Positions 40,312-49,115 of a stretch of 64,000 nt of DNA are shown here, in pieces (the stretch's first letter is position 1; every line of letters begins with the position of its first letter). Source of the stretch: Oscillospiraceae bacterium (GTDB taxonomy: Bacteria > Bacillota > Clostridia > Oscillospirales > Oscillospiraceae); the NCBI GenBank assembly GCA_017434755.1, contig JAFRER010000018.1, positions 26,985 through 90,984 on the forward strand. The letters run 5' to 3'. Both the position numbers and the translations under genes were made by a program. The notes below the pieces were generated by a model. It searched no databases and was not told the DNA's origin. It was given only the letters and a program-made list of their open reading frames with translations.

Positions 40312-41609
40312 CTTTTTTCCTCCTGCTGTTTCAAGAGTTTATCAAATGCCTGACGTGAAGGATCATGCCCTTCTTCGCTGCTTACTGTCAGGTTGCCTCT
40401 GAACGAGAATCCGGATTCCCGCAGCAGATTCTGCATAGCTTTGTTTTTTCTGTGTGTGTCCGTCCGGATGTTTCTCCTGCCGAATAATGCACACTGCTGT
40501 TCTATGCACTTCATCAAAAAAGCCGAGATACCGGTCCCCCTGTATTTTTCGGCCACGGCCGACCTGTGGAGGACACAGCAGGGCTCATCGCTGCTCCATT
40601 TTCCGTCTGTTATTCCGGAATAATCCTCTTCCTCCTTGACGGAAAGTGTGAAAAAGCCGGCAGTCTCATCTCCGTGTTTTACGATGAAACACTCTCCTCT
40701 TTCAATGTCCTTTTCAAATATATCTCTTCCCGGATAAGGACCCTGCCACTGGTCCACGCGATGATTTTTCAGATCCTTGCGGGCATATTCCGCTATCTCA
40801 AGGATATCGGGAATATCCTCCGCATCTGCCGGCCTGTATGACAACGGAAGCGTCAGTTTCATGCGCCTGCTGTCTTTTTCTATTTCCCTGAGAAGGGACA
40901 GATCTTCTTCCGATACGGGATCGAACCGTGAGAACAGGTCGGGTCGTTTTGCCATCGTCCTCTCCAGTTGTTTTTTTCTTCTCCACTTCCGTATCTTCTC
41001 ATGATCGCCCTGCAGCAGCACTTCGGGTACTTCTCTGTTTTCCCAGACTTCCGGTCGCGTGTACTGCGGATATTCGAGCAGCCCTTCCCAATGGCTCTCG
41101 CCCGTATAACACTGCTCATCCGAGAGCACTCCCGGAACGAGGCGGCACACCGCGTCCGTTACTGCCATCGCGGCTATCTCCCCTCCGGTCAGGACATAAT
41201 CTCCTATGGAGATCTCCTCGTCTACACACTCCTCTATGAATCTCTCATCTATGCCCTCATAGTGTCCGCAGACGAGAATGAGCCTGTCGTAATCGTTTTT
41301 AAGGCGTCTTGCTGTCTCCTGATCAAAGGTCCTGCCCTGCGGTGACATATAGATCACTCTCGTGCGCGGTCCTTTTCCGTCGGGCAGAATGCTCTCAAGG
41401 CACGCCTTCAGCGGCTGCGCCATCATCACGCAGCCCCAGCCGCCTCCGTACGGATAGTCATCCACCTGTTTCTGCCTGTTATCGGTGAAGTCCCTGATCT
41501 GCACGCAGTTTATCTCTATAAGGCCTTTTTTCGCCGCGCGCCCGAGGATGCTCTCATGGAGGACTGCATTCACGGTGTCGGGGAAAAGCGTCATTATATC
41601 GATGCGCAT
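40308..41609 (-). CDS. trmD: tRNA (guanine37-N1)-methyltransferase TrmD fused to a GNAT acetyltransferase domain
   Basis: 433 aa instead of the usual 240-250. Residues 1-245 are a complete TrmD, which methylates G37 of tRNAs: MTLFPD, the knot motifs CGHYEGIDER (114-123) and SIGDYVLTGGE (134-144), catalytic Asp152 in VTDAVCRLVPGVL, and SHWEGLLEYPQYTRP. Residues 251-433 form a GNAT domain with the acetyl-CoA loop AVAEKYRGTGISAFLMK (351-367) and a C-terminal substrate region. The two are joined in frame by a charged helix. An internal ATG at 40862 has only a weak site. The acetylation target is unknown. Confidence 0.9.
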   Translation of the reverse strand: MRIDIMTLFPDTVNAVLHESILGRAAKKGLIEINCVQIRDFTDNRQKQVDDYPYGGGWGCVMMAQPLKACLESILPDGKGPRTRVIYMSPQGRTFDQETARRLKNDYDRLILVCGHYEGIDERFIEECVDEEISIGDYVLTGGEIAAMAVTDAVCRLVPGVLSDEQCYTGESHWEGLLEYPQYTRPEVWENREVPEVLLQGDHEKIRKWRRKKQLERTMAKRPDLFSRFDPVSEEDLSLLREIEKDSRRMKLTLPLSYRPADAEDIPDILEIAEYARKDLKNHRVDQWQGPYPGRDIFEKDIERGECFIVKHGDETAGFFTLSVKEEEDYSGITDGKWSSDEPCCVLHRSAVAEKYRGTGISAFLMKCIEQQCALFGRRNIRTDTHRKNKAMQNLLRESGFSFRGNLTVSSEEGHDPSRQAFDKLLKQQEEKR

Positions 41610-41613
41610 ATAT

Positions 41614-42102
41614 TTACATTCCTTCTATAAGGTCGACTGTCATAACGCCGTTATCGACATCGGTCGATACGATGAACGCGGGAACAGCGGGTATGAGATG
41701 CTCGCTCTCCCCCCGGACGACATATACGTTCGAAGCCGGTGCTTCAAAGATCTCCGCAAGGGTACCGATAAAGTTTCCGTCCCTGTCCGTTACTCTGATG
41801 CCGATTATATCCTGCAGGAAATACTCTCCCTTTTTCAGCGGAGCATCGTTTCTGTCTATATAAACGTGTTTCCCTTTCAGCTCCATGGCGGATGCGATGC
41901 TGTCCACGCCGTCCAGTCCCGCGATGAGGAATCTGTTCTGGATCTTGGCGGTGCGGAATCCGTATCCTTTTTCCTCAATGAATACTCTTCCGCAGTGTTT
42001 GAGGAAATCGGGGCTGTCGAGCCATACCTCTATCTTCACTTCACCGGAGACCCCATGGGTGTTTGTGATCCTTCCGGCTTCGATATACCGCTCTCTGGGC
42101 AT
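41614..42102 (-). CDS. rimM: Ribosome maturation factor RimM
   Basis: 162-aa 16S rRNA processing factor that assists assembly of the 30S head. N-terminal domain starts YIEAGRITNTHGVSGEVKIE, the classic RimM opening; the PRC-barrel domain is in the C-terminal half (EYFLQDIIGIRVTDRDGN). ATG 42102 with GAGGTG 5 bases upstream is the start; a TTG further upstream would add 16 residues of poor quality. It is 4 bases before trmD. The 135 bases between khpA and rimM show no gene. Confidence 0.96.
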   Translation of the reverse strand: MPRERYIEAGRITNTHGVSGEVKIEVWLDSPDFLKHCGRVFIEEKGYGFRTAKIQNRFLIAGLDGVDSIASAMELKGKHVYIDRNDAPLKKGEYFLQDIIGIRVTDRDGNFIGTLAEIFEAPASNVYVVRGESEHLIPAVPAFIVSTDVDNGVMTVDLIEGM

Positions 42103-42237
42103 GGAAACACCTCGTTTTTTAAGATTAATCAGATAAAAGGCGCGCCGCAAAATGCCGATGCCAAGTCAGCTCTGTGTATGATCCGCAGCTGTCTGCCCGG
42201 CACTGCTGCGGCACTTTGCAGCACGCCCTTTATCCAT

Positions 42238-42468
42238 TCAGTCGAGTATCTCGACTGATACGCTTTTGCCCTTTCTCTGGGCAACGGCCCGCATAAGTAT
42301 ACGGATCTGCTTGACGATCCTTCCCTGCCGGCCAATGACCTTGCCCATATCTCCGTCGGCAACACGAACTTCAAAGATCGTCTCGCCGTCGCCTTTGCGC
42401 TCGGTCACAGATACCTCGTCGGGATGTTCGACAAGGCTCTGCACAATGTAGGTCAATAGTTCTTTCAT
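42238..42468 (-). CDS. khpA: KH-domain RNA-binding protein KhpA
   Basis: 76-aa single KH domain of the KhpA/YlqC family. The RNA-binding loop is GKVIGRQGRIVK (42-53), the GxxG motif being GRQG. KhpA partners KhpB (EloR) in RNA binding and control of cell elongation in Firmicutes. Its place between rpsP and rimM is strongly conserved. AAGGAG precedes the ATG at 42468. Confidence 0.96.
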   Translation of the reverse strand: MKELLTYIVQSLVEHPDEVSVTERKGDGETIFEVRVADGDMGKVIGRQGRIVKQIRILMRAVAQRKGKSVSVEILD

Positions 42469-42486
42469 GCCGGTAGAAACTCCTTA

Positions 42487-42723
42487 TCAGCCCTCAAGCT
42501 TTTTAATGAGGCCGCGAACCGTGTCAGTCGGCTGTGCGCCGTTGGAGATCCAGTACTTTACGCGTTCCAGATCAACTTTTATCTTGTCGCCGTCAGCCAT
42601 GGGATCATATGTGCCGAGCTCTTCGATGAAGCGTCCGTCACGGGGGCTGTGAGAATCAGCGACGACCACACGATAATAAGGGGCCTTCTTTGCTCCCATT
42701 CTGCGAAGTCTGATTTTGACCAT
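42487..42723 (-). CDS. rpsP: 30S ribosomal protein S16
   Basis: 78-aa ribosomal protein S16, recognised by [20 protein letters not shown] and LGTYDPMA. It binds 16S rRNA early in 30S assembly. GGAGGTG lies upstream of the ATG. It follows ffh by 70 bases, the usual order in Firmicutes. Confidence 0.98.
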   Translation of the reverse strand: MVKIRLRRMGAKKAPYYRVVVADSHSPRDGRFIEELGTYDPMADGDKIKVDLERVKYWISNGAQPTDTVRGLIKKLEG

Positions 42724-42793
42724 TCCTTTTCACCTCCATGTTTATTTTGCCTGGGATAGTATTACAAGCGCTTGCTTTGCGCAGGTAACCGAA

Positions 42794-44176
42794 TTAAATG
42801 CCGAAGCCTCCGAAACCGGACATGCCCGAGAAGCCTCCGCCCATGCCGCCGAAACGGCCCATTTTTCTCTGAAGCTTTTTCATGTTTTTGCCGCTGAACT
42901 GCTTCATCATCTGCTGCATCGATTCATATTGCTTGAGAAGTCTGTTCACGTCCACAACGGCGGTGCCGCTCCCGGCGGCAATGCGTTTCTTCCTGCTTGA
43001 GTTGAGCAGGGACGGATTCTCTCTCTCAGCGGGCGTCATGGAAAGGATGATGGCTTCCTGCCTCGCCATGGCCTTATCGTCGATCTTTGCACCCTTGAGC
43101 GCCTTGGCGTCCATTCCGGGGATCATCCCGACGATGCTCTCAAGGTCGCCCATGTTTTTGAGCTGCCCCATCTGATCCAGATAATCGGAAAGCGTGAACC
43201 GGTTCGCTCTGAGTTTTTCCGCAGCCTCAAGGGCCTTTTTCTCATCGAAGCTCTGTTCGGCTTTTTCGATAAGCGTGAGGACATCGCCCATGCCGAGGAT
43301 CCTGGAAGCCATCCTGTCCGGATGGAAGGGCTCGATCATATCGAGCTTTTCACCGGTGCCGATGAATTTGATCGGCTTTCCGGTCGCCGCCCGCACGCTC
43401 AGCGCTGCGCCGCCTCTGGCGTCTCCGTCAAGTTTGGAGAGCATGACCCCTGTTATGCCGAGAGCCTCGTCAAAGGCCGTTGCCGCGTTGACCGCATCCT
43501 GTCCGGTCATGGCATCCACAACGAGAAGGATCTCCGCCGGTTCGACTGCAGCCTTTATGTTTTTCAGCTCATTCATGAGCTCCTCGTCTATATGAAGGCG
43601 GCCTGCCGTATCAAGGAATATCAGATCGTTGCCGTGTTTTTTTGCATATTCGACGGATGCCCTGGCAATTTCCACAGGATCGGTCTGCCCCATCTGGAAC
43701 ACCGGGATATCGAGCTGAGCGCCGACAGTTTCGAGCTGTTTTATGGCGGCAGGGCGGTAGATATCGCATGCCACGAGCAGTGGACGTTTGCTCTGTTTCC
43801 TCATATAGGCGGCAAGTTTTGCACCGTTGGTGGTCTTGCCTGCGCCCTGCAGGCCCACGAGCATGACGATACTCGGTGATTTTGAGGAGATGTTTATCTT
43901 TTCGTTCGCACTGCCCATAAGAGCGCAGAGCTCTTCATTGACGATCTTGATCACCATCTGGGCTGGGCTGAGAGCCTCCAGGACCTCCGCCCCGCTGGCG
44001 CGTTCAGTCACCGTTTTGGTGAAATCCTTAACGACCTTATAGCTGACGTCCGCCTCGAGCAGCGCCATGCGAACCTCGCGCATGGCCTCCTTTATATCTG
44101 CAGCTGTCAGACGTCCCTTGCCCCTGAGCTTTTTGAACGCAGCATTCAGTTTTTCGGTAAGACTTTCAAATGCCAT
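42794..44176 (-). CDS. ffh: Signal recognition particle GTPase Ffh (SRP54)
   Basis: 460-aa SRP protein that recognises signal peptides on ribosomes and docks with FtsY. N and G domains contain GLQGAGKTTNGAKLA (G1), DTAGRLHID (G3) and SKLDGDARGG (G4). The M domain is methionine-rich (YESMQQMMKQFSGKNMKKLQ) and ends in a Gly/Met/Phe tail. GAGGTAG is a few bases before the ATG. It follows ylxM by 8 bases. Confidence 0.98.
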   Translation of the reverse strand: MAFESLTEKLNAAFKKLRGKGRLTAADIKEAMREVRMALLEADVSYKVVKDFTKTVTERASGAEVLEALSPAQMVIKIVNEELCALMGSANEKINISSKSPSIVMLVGLQGAGKTTNGAKLAAYMRKQSKRPLLVACDIYRPAAIKQLETVGAQLDIPVFQMGQTDPVEIARASVEYAKKHGNDLIFLDTAGRLHIDEELMNELKNIKAAVEPAEILLVVDAMTGQDAVNAATAFDEALGITGVMLSKLDGDARGGAALSVRAATGKPIKFIGTGEKLDMIEPFHPDRMASRILGMGDVLTLIEKAEQSFDEKKALEAAEKLRANRFTLSDYLDQMGQLKNMGDLESIVGMIPGMDAKALKGAKIDDKAMARQEAIILSMTPAERENPSLLNSSRKKRIAAGSGTAVVDVNRLLKQYESMQQMMKQFSGKNMKKLQRKMGRFGGMGGGFSGMSGFGGFGI

Positions 44177-44184
44177 TTTCTACC

Positions 44185-44517
44185 TCACAGTTCCGTTTCA
44201 AGGCCGGCGAGCATGGATGTTATCTTTTCAGCTAAAGGCCCGAGTTTTTCGCATTCCCGCTTTATATCCGCGATCTTTTCCCTTACGGAATCGAAACGCT
44301 CCAGCAGGTGCGTTTTTTCCTCATATTCCGTGAGCGAGAGTTCGGCGCGGCGGATATTGTCCCACACGCCCTGTCTGGATATGGAAAGCTGCTCCGCTAT
44401 CTCCGAGAGAGAAAGATCCTCATTATAATGCAGATCATAGCATTCTCTCTGCTTATCGGTCAGGAGATCGCCGTATAGATCCAGCAGCATCGTCTGTCTC
44501 AATCTGCTTTTTTCCAT
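44185..44517 (-). CDS. ylxM: YlxM/p13-like DNA-binding protein, SRP operon regulator
   Basis: 110-aa helix-turn-helix protein of the UPF0122 (YlxM) family. The sigma-70-region-4-like segment is LTDKQRECYDLHYNEDLSLS followed by EIAEQLSISRQGVWDNIRR. In streptococci YlxM binds SRP components and affects SRP GTPase activity. It is the first gene of the operon, directly upstream of ffh, as in most Firmicutes. GGGAGGG is about 8 bases before the ATG, and a near-consensus promoter lies 37 bases upstream. Confidence 0.95.
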   Translation of the reverse strand: MEKSRLRQTMLLDLYGDLLTDKQRECYDLHYNEDLSLSEIAEQLSISRQGVWDNIRRAELSLTEYEEKTHLLERFDSVREKIADIKRECEKLGPLAEKITSMLAGLETEL

Positions 44518-44553
44518 AAGGCATCCCTCCCGTCAAGGAAAATCACTTGTCGG

Positions 44554-44582
44554 AGTATACAACCGGAAGATCAATCTGTCAA
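44554..44582 (-). promoter_or_regulatory. Strong promoter of the ylxM-ffh-rpsP-khpA-rimM-trmD-rsmA operon
   Basis: Consensus TTGACA (44582-44577), a 17-base spacer, and TATACT (44559-44554). Confidence 0.82.
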
Positions 44583-44642
44583 GTGTTTTTTCTTGTCAGT
44601 TTTTCAAGGCTGAATAATTCTCTGTTTTTTTATCAGACGTCA

Positions 44643-44651
44643 TGATATAAT
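44643..44651 (+). promoter_or_regulatory. Predicted extended -10 promoter of the M16 peptidase pair
   Basis: TGATATAAT at 44643-44651, divergent from the ylxM promoter; no clear -35. GGGGGG lies before the ATG at 44705. Confidence 0.5.
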
Positions 44652-44704
44652 AAACAAAATCAGTTTATGCAATATGCCGTTATTCTTTCGGGGGGTGCTC
44701 TTCG

Positions 44705-46045
44705 ATGGGACTTGTAAGACGTGAAATCATGCCGGGGATCTGGCTGAATTATCTCTACTCCGGAAAGTTCAAGACCTCGTACATGAGCCTCAATCTTCTC
44801 ACACAGCTGAAGCGGGAAACAGCTTCGCTCAACGCATTGATCCCCAGCGTGCTGTACAGGGGCACCTTGCGCTATCCGGACATGGAGAAACTGAACGCGC
44901 GCATGGAGGAACTCTATGGCGCCGTGATCGTCCCTCTCGTCAGACAGCTCGGTGAGATCCAGTGCATAGGTTTTTCTGCCAGTTTTCCCGAGGAAAGCTT
45001 CCTTCCTCCTGGCGCGGATGAATTCAGCAGTGTGGTCTCTCTTCTTTCAGATATTCTGCTCCATCCCGCTACTAAGGGAGGCCTGTTCCTGCCGCAGTAT
45101 GTTGAAAGTGAAAAGGAGAAACTCTCCCAGCTTCTTCAAAGCGTGATAAACAACAAGCGCGGATACGCGCTCATGCGCTGCCGGGAGGAGATGTGCTGCT
45201 TTGAAGACTATTCCGCCGGCAGATGCGGAAAGGCGGAGGATGTGGACAGTATCCACTACAAGAAGCTGACCAAACAGTACCGCCTTCTGCTTGAGACCAG
45301 TCCCGTGGAGATCTTCTATTGCGGGAGAGAGAGTGAAAAAAGAACGGTATCTGTACTGCGCGAGTGCTTATCTGCCATGCCCAGAACTGCGATCGACTAT
45401 GACATCGGAACGGATATACGTCTTAATTCCGTTGAGGCCGAACCGCGCTTCTGCCGGGAGGAAATGGAGCTTTCCCAGGCGCGTCTCGTTCTGGGCTGGC
45501 GTCTCGGAGAAAGCATGGAACTGGAGAACAGATCCCGTGTAATAGTTTTCAACGCCGTTTTCGGAGGCAGCGTCACATCGAAGCTGTTTCTGAACCTCCG
45601 GGAAAAAATGGGCCTGTGCTATGATGTCTCATCTGCTCCGGATATGCGCAAGGGCCTGCTGTTCGTCAGCGCAGGCATCTCGGCAGAAAACTTCGATACT
45701 GCAAAAGAATTGATCCTTGCGCAGCTTGATGCCATCCGGAGCGGAGACGTGACCGGAGAGGAACTCGACGCTGCCAAAGCAATCTGCGTTGCCGACACAC
45801 TTGCCATTTCCGACAGTCAGAACGCTCTCGATTCCTTCTACCTTGTCCGCGCCGTCGAGGGAACGGACTTCTCCCCTGAAGAAAGCGCTGAGCTTCTGAA
45901 AGAAGTGACGGCGAGCGATGTCATCGATGCCGCAAAAGCAACGGAATGCGACATGATCTTTCTGCTTGCCCCTTCGGATGACACCGCGGAGGACGATGAT
46001 CCCGACAGCGCCGGTCCGGCAGAAGACCCCGATTCGGAGGTATGA
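44705..46045 (+). CDS. M16 peptidase-like protein lacking the zinc motif (YmfF-like)
   Basis: 446-aa member of the M16 (insulinase/processing peptidase) superfamily. The N-terminal half has no HxxEH zinc motif, so this is the non-catalytic partner, as YmfF is to YmfH in Bacillus. The C-terminal half carries the conserved pattern FGGSVTSKLFLNLREKMGLCYDVSS (residues 280-304 approximately), which is the second M16 domain. It ends with an Asp/Glu/Pro-rich tail. The stop overlaps the next gene (ATGA). The heterodimer probably processes a small peptide; the substrate is not known. Confidence 0.88.
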   Translation: MGLVRREIMPGIWLNYLYSGKFKTSYMSLNLLTQLKRETASLNALIPSVLYRGTLRYPDMEKLNARMEELYGAVIVPLVRQLGEIQCIGFSASFPEESFLPPGADEFSSVVSLLSDILLHPATKGGLFLPQYVESEKEKLSQLLQSVINNKRGYALMRCREEMCCFEDYSAGRCGKAEDVDSIHYKKLTKQYRLLLETSPVEIFYCGRESEKRTVSVLRECLSAMPRTAIDYDIGTDIRLNSVEAEPRFCREEMELSQARLVLGWRLGESMELENRSRVIVFNAVFGGSVTSKLFLNLREKMGLCYDVSSAPDMRKGLLFVSAGISAENFDTAKELILAQLDAIRSGDVTGEELDAAKAICVADTLAISDSQNALDSFYLVRAVEGTDFSPEESAELLKEVTASDVIDAAKATECDMIFLLAPSDDTAEDDDPDSAGPAEDPDSEV

Positions 46046-47319
46046 TCTTGAATATAAACAGTTTTGAATATCCGAAGATCGGCGAGACATATAAAACTGC
46101 CGTTCTCCCGAACGGACTGGAGATAAGGGTGATCGAGAAGCCGGAATTCCGTACGAATTTTGCCTCTTTCGCGGTAAAGTACGGCGGCGCGGACATGACG
46201 TTCCGCATGGAAGGGCGGAATGTTGAAACCCCTGCCGGTATCGCTCATTTTCTTGAGCACAAGATGTTCGACATGCCGGACGGGACGGATGTGTTTGCCG
46301 AAATGTCGGCAACAGGTGCCGATCCAAATGCGTTCACTTCGTCGGCTATGACCTGCTATTACTTCTACTGCACAGATCAGTTTGAGAAGAACCTGCGCAT
46401 GCTCCTTCATTTTGTGACAACACCCTACTTCACCGAAGAGACGGTGGAAAAGGAAAAGCCGATCATCACCCAGGAGATCCTGATGGGGCAGGACAATCCG
46501 AACCGCACCATCTACTATAACTTCATGAAGCTCCTGTACAGGAACCATCCGGTAAAAGAAGATGTCGCAGGTACTGCGGAAAGCATTTCCGGAATCACCG
46601 CCGCGACCCTTTACGACTGCCACCGCGCGTTCTACTGCCCCGGGAATATGATTCTGTGTGTTGAGGGCAACGTCAAAGCGGAAGATGTGGTCAGCATCGC
46701 CGGGGAAATTCTTTCAAACTGGGAAGCATCCGGTGTCCCGGAAGCCGAATACGGCGAGAGCGACGGCATCATGCCGTATGAACATTACATTTGCGAGACT
46801 GCGAAAGTCTCCGCGCCGCAGTTTATAATCGGATCGAAAATCATACCGCCCGAGGGGGATCCATCCCGCCAGCAGCTGACCGCAAAACTTGCCATGCTCT
46901 GTATTTTCGGGCCCTCGTCTCCTTTCTACAACAGGCTGTACAGTTCCGGGCTCATCAACAGGAGTTTTTCCTGGGATGTGGATTACATCTGCAACACCGC
47001 CACCATGAGCCTGAGCGGAGAAAGTACCGATCCGGATGCCGTGCTCGAAGAAGTCTCCAATGAGATCGAATCCGTAAAGGCACATGGTATCGACAATGTT
47101 CTCTTTGAAAGGATAAAGAAAGCCTCCATTGGGAACGCTCTCCGGGCATTCGAAGATTTCGAGGCGGTTTGCATTGGTCTCGCGGAAGGTCACTTCTGCG
47201 GTTTCTGCCCCTTTGACGGGCCTGAGATCCTCGAGGGGATCCATGCGGAGGAGTGTGTTTCCTTCATTGCGGAGCATTTTTCACCGGAAAGACTCGCCAT
47301 GAGCGTACTGCATCCATGA
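46042..47319 (+). CDS. M16 family zinc peptidase (YmfH-like), catalytic partner
   Basis: 425-aa peptidase with an intact zinc motif HFLEH (in AGIAHFLEHKMFD, about residues 68-80) and the downstream glutamate in the helix after EKEKPIITQEI. The C-terminal half shows SSPFYNRLYSSGLINRSF. Together with the preceding gene it forms a catalytic/non-catalytic M16 pair. Two starts are possible: ATG 46042 overlapping the upstream stop, or TTG 46048, which is 7 bases from GGAGG; the difference is two residues. Cytoplasmic. Confidence 0.92.
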   Translation: MILNINSFEYPKIGETYKTAVLPNGLEIRVIEKPEFRTNFASFAVKYGGADMTFRMEGRNVETPAGIAHFLEHKMFDMPDGTDVFAEMSATGADPNAFTSSAMTCYYFYCTDQFEKNLRMLLHFVTTPYFTEETVEKEKPIITQEILMGQDNPNRTIYYNFMKLLYRNHPVKEDVAGTAESISGITAATLYDCHRAFYCPGNMILCVEGNVKAEDVVSIAGEILSNWEASGVPEAEYGESDGIMPYEHYICETAKVSAPQFIIGSKIIPPEGDPSRQQLTAKLAMLCIFGPSSPFYNRLYSSGLINRSFSWDVDYICNTATMSLSGESTDPDAVLEEVSNEIESVKAHGIDNVLFERIKKASIGNALRAFEDFEAVCIGLAEGHFCGFCPFDGPEILEGIHAEECVSFIAEHFSPERLAMSVLHP

Positions 47320-47353
47320 ATCCCATCTGATTCGGAAAGGCGATGAACAAACA

Positions 47354-48358
47354 ATGACAGACATATTGGAAACCATACAGCGCGACAGCCTTATCAGCTT
47401 TCCCTTTCTGGGCGACTGGTTCATCAATCCGCCGTCCTCTTTCACCCTGTTCGGGCGGACCATATACATATACGGCGTGGTCGTTGCTCTTGCTTTTCTT
47501 CTTGCCATCATCTGGCTCACAAAAAACTGCAAAAGATTCGGCATTCTGGAAAACGACCTTTATGACGCGATAATATGGGCGATCCCTCTGGGAATAATCG
47601 GTGCCAGGCTTTATTACGTCCTTTTCTCCCTTGACTACTATAAAGCCAATCCTTCAAAGATAATCGCGATCTGGGAGGGCGGACTTGCCATATACGGCGG
47701 GATAATCGCAGGGATACTGGTGATCTTCTTCCTGTGCCGCCATAAAAAAATGCGCGTGGCCGCAATGCTCGATCTTGTGATCTGTGGCGTGATCATCGGA
47801 CAGATCATAGGCCGCTGGGGAAACTTCTTCAACCGGGAAGCTTTCGGAACTGAGACCACGGTGTTCTGCCGCATGGGTCTCACCTCTCCGGACGGAAACA
47901 CCATATACGTTCATCCCACATTCCTGTATGAAAGTCTTTGGAATCTGGCCCTGTTCATCTTCCTCTGCATCTTCATAAAGAAAGGAAAGAGAAAATACAA
48001 CGGGCAGATCATGCTGATATACCTGTTTGTTTACGGGATCGGCAGGACTCTGATAGAAGGTCTCCGCACAGACTCGCTCTATATTGGCGGAACGGGGATA
48101 CGCGTTTCTCAGCTGCTTTCCGCTCTGCTGGTGATCTTTGCGGGCGTCATGCTGATATACAACGGGAAAAGAGTGAAAAACGGCACGCTGAAACTCGAGC
48201 CCCCATATCTTGAAACCGGCATGAACGAAGAAGACGCAGCCGAAGATACGGCGGACGATCAGGAGACCGCGGCAGATCCGGATGAAAAAGTGACGGAAGA
48301 GCCTTCAGCGGATGATTCCGATGACGATTCGTCTGAAGACGATAAGGATGGGGAATAA
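47354..48358 (+). CDS. lgt: Prolipoprotein diacylglyceryl transferase
   Basis: 334-aa membrane enzyme that moves diacylglycerol from phosphatidylglycerol to the lipobox cysteine of pre-lipoproteins. Seven helices are predicted; the Lgt signature GQIIGRWGNFFNREAFG lies near residue 150 and YGIGRTLIEGLRTDSLY near 225. An unusual acidic, repetitive tail of about 50 residues (EEDAAEDTADDQE and onward) follows the last helix in the cytoplasm. It would serve the OppA, TlpA-like and solute-binding lipoproteins of this window. It starts 34 bases after the M16 pair and may be co-transcribed. Confidence 0.97.
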   Translation: MTDILETIQRDSLISFPFLGDWFINPPSSFTLFGRTIYIYGVVVALAFLLAIIWLTKNCKRFGILENDLYDAIIWAIPLGIIGARLYYVLFSLDYYKANPSKIIAIWEGGLAIYGGIIAGILVIFFLCRHKKMRVAAMLDLVICGVIIGQIIGRWGNFFNREAFGTETTVFCRMGLTSPDGNTIYVHPTFLYESLWNLALFIFLCIFIKKGKRKYNGQIMLIYLFVYGIGRTLIEGLRTDSLYIGGTGIRVSQLLSALLVIFAGVMLIYNGKRVKNGTLKLEPPYLETGMNEEDAAEDTADDQETAADPDEKVTEEPSADDSDDDSSEDDKDGE

Positions 48359-48374
48359 AACACATATCTATAAA

Positions 48375-48406
48375 AACCACGGACTCATTTGAGCCCGTGG
48401 TTCTTT
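48375..48406. terminator. Terminator between lgt and rsmG
   Basis: AACCACGG/CCGTGGTT (48375-48382, 48395-48402) with an inner CTC/GAG pair and loop ATTT; CTTT follows on the right and an A-run lies on the left, so it may act both ways for these convergent genes. Confidence 0.8.
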
Positions 48407-49109
48407 AAAGCGGTTTTTTCTTTATCTGCGCCCACTTTCTCGGGAATCCGAAAGATGTGGCGCTTATCTTTCGGATCACGATCGCTGAATGTACTATATC
48501 CGTTCCGCTGACAGTATATTTATTCACCGACTCGGTCCTGCCTCCCAGCATTTTTATGGCAGGTTTCGCCTCTTCCAGTTCCTCCTCCACCTCCGGGCCT
48601 TTCATGGCTATGAATATTCCGCCCTCTCTGACATAGGGCAGACACAGCTCGGCAAGAACGTTCAGCCTCGCAACGGCTCTTGAAGAAGCCGCATCGAAAC
48701 TTTCGCGAAAACCGGGCGGGATCTCCTCAGCTCTCGCATGGATACATTCCACATCATCCAGTCCCAGCTTCTCACACGTTCTTTTCAGAAAGCCGATGCG
48801 TTTATCAAGACTGTCGATCAGGGTCAACCGGATATCCGGACAGGCTATCTTGAGCGCAAGGCCCGGGAATCCCGCTCCCGTTCCTATATCAACGAGGCTT
48901 TTCCCGGTGAGACCGGCATATTTAAGAAGGGCCGCGCAGTCCAGAAAATGAAGCTTTGCCGTGTCATCCTCACCTTCGATGGATGTGAGGTTCATGACCT
49001 TATTCGTCTCCAGAAGAAGCTCACAGTATTGTCTGTATTTTCCGATGATATCCTCCGACACGGGCAGACCGTATTCGCTGAACCCGTCCTTTATGATCTG
49101 TTCAAGCAT
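48405..49109 (-). CDS. rsmG: 16S rRNA (guanine527-N7)-methyltransferase RsmG
   Basis: 234-aa SAM-dependent methyltransferase (GidB). Motifs: NKVMNLTSI, the SAM loop VDIGTGAGFPGLALKI, and ASSRAVARLNVLAELCLPYV. Loss of this enzyme in other bacteria gives low-level streptomycin resistance. Length is normal. It follows the TSCPD gene by 6 bases with a weak ribosome site (AAGGGA), so the two are a unit. Confidence 0.96.
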   Translation of the reverse strand: MLEQIIKDGFSEYGLPVSEDIIGKYRQYCELLLETNKVMNLTSIEGEDDTAKLHFLDCAALLKYAGLTGKSLVDIGTGAGFPGLALKIACPDIRLTLIDSLDKRIGFLKRTCEKLGLDDVECIHARAEEIPPGFRESFDAASSRAVARLNVLAELCLPYVREGGIFIAMKGPEVEEELEEAKPAIKMLGGRTESVNKYTVSGTDIVHSAIVIRKISATSFGFPRKWAQIKKKPL

Positions 49110-49115
49110 GAATGA

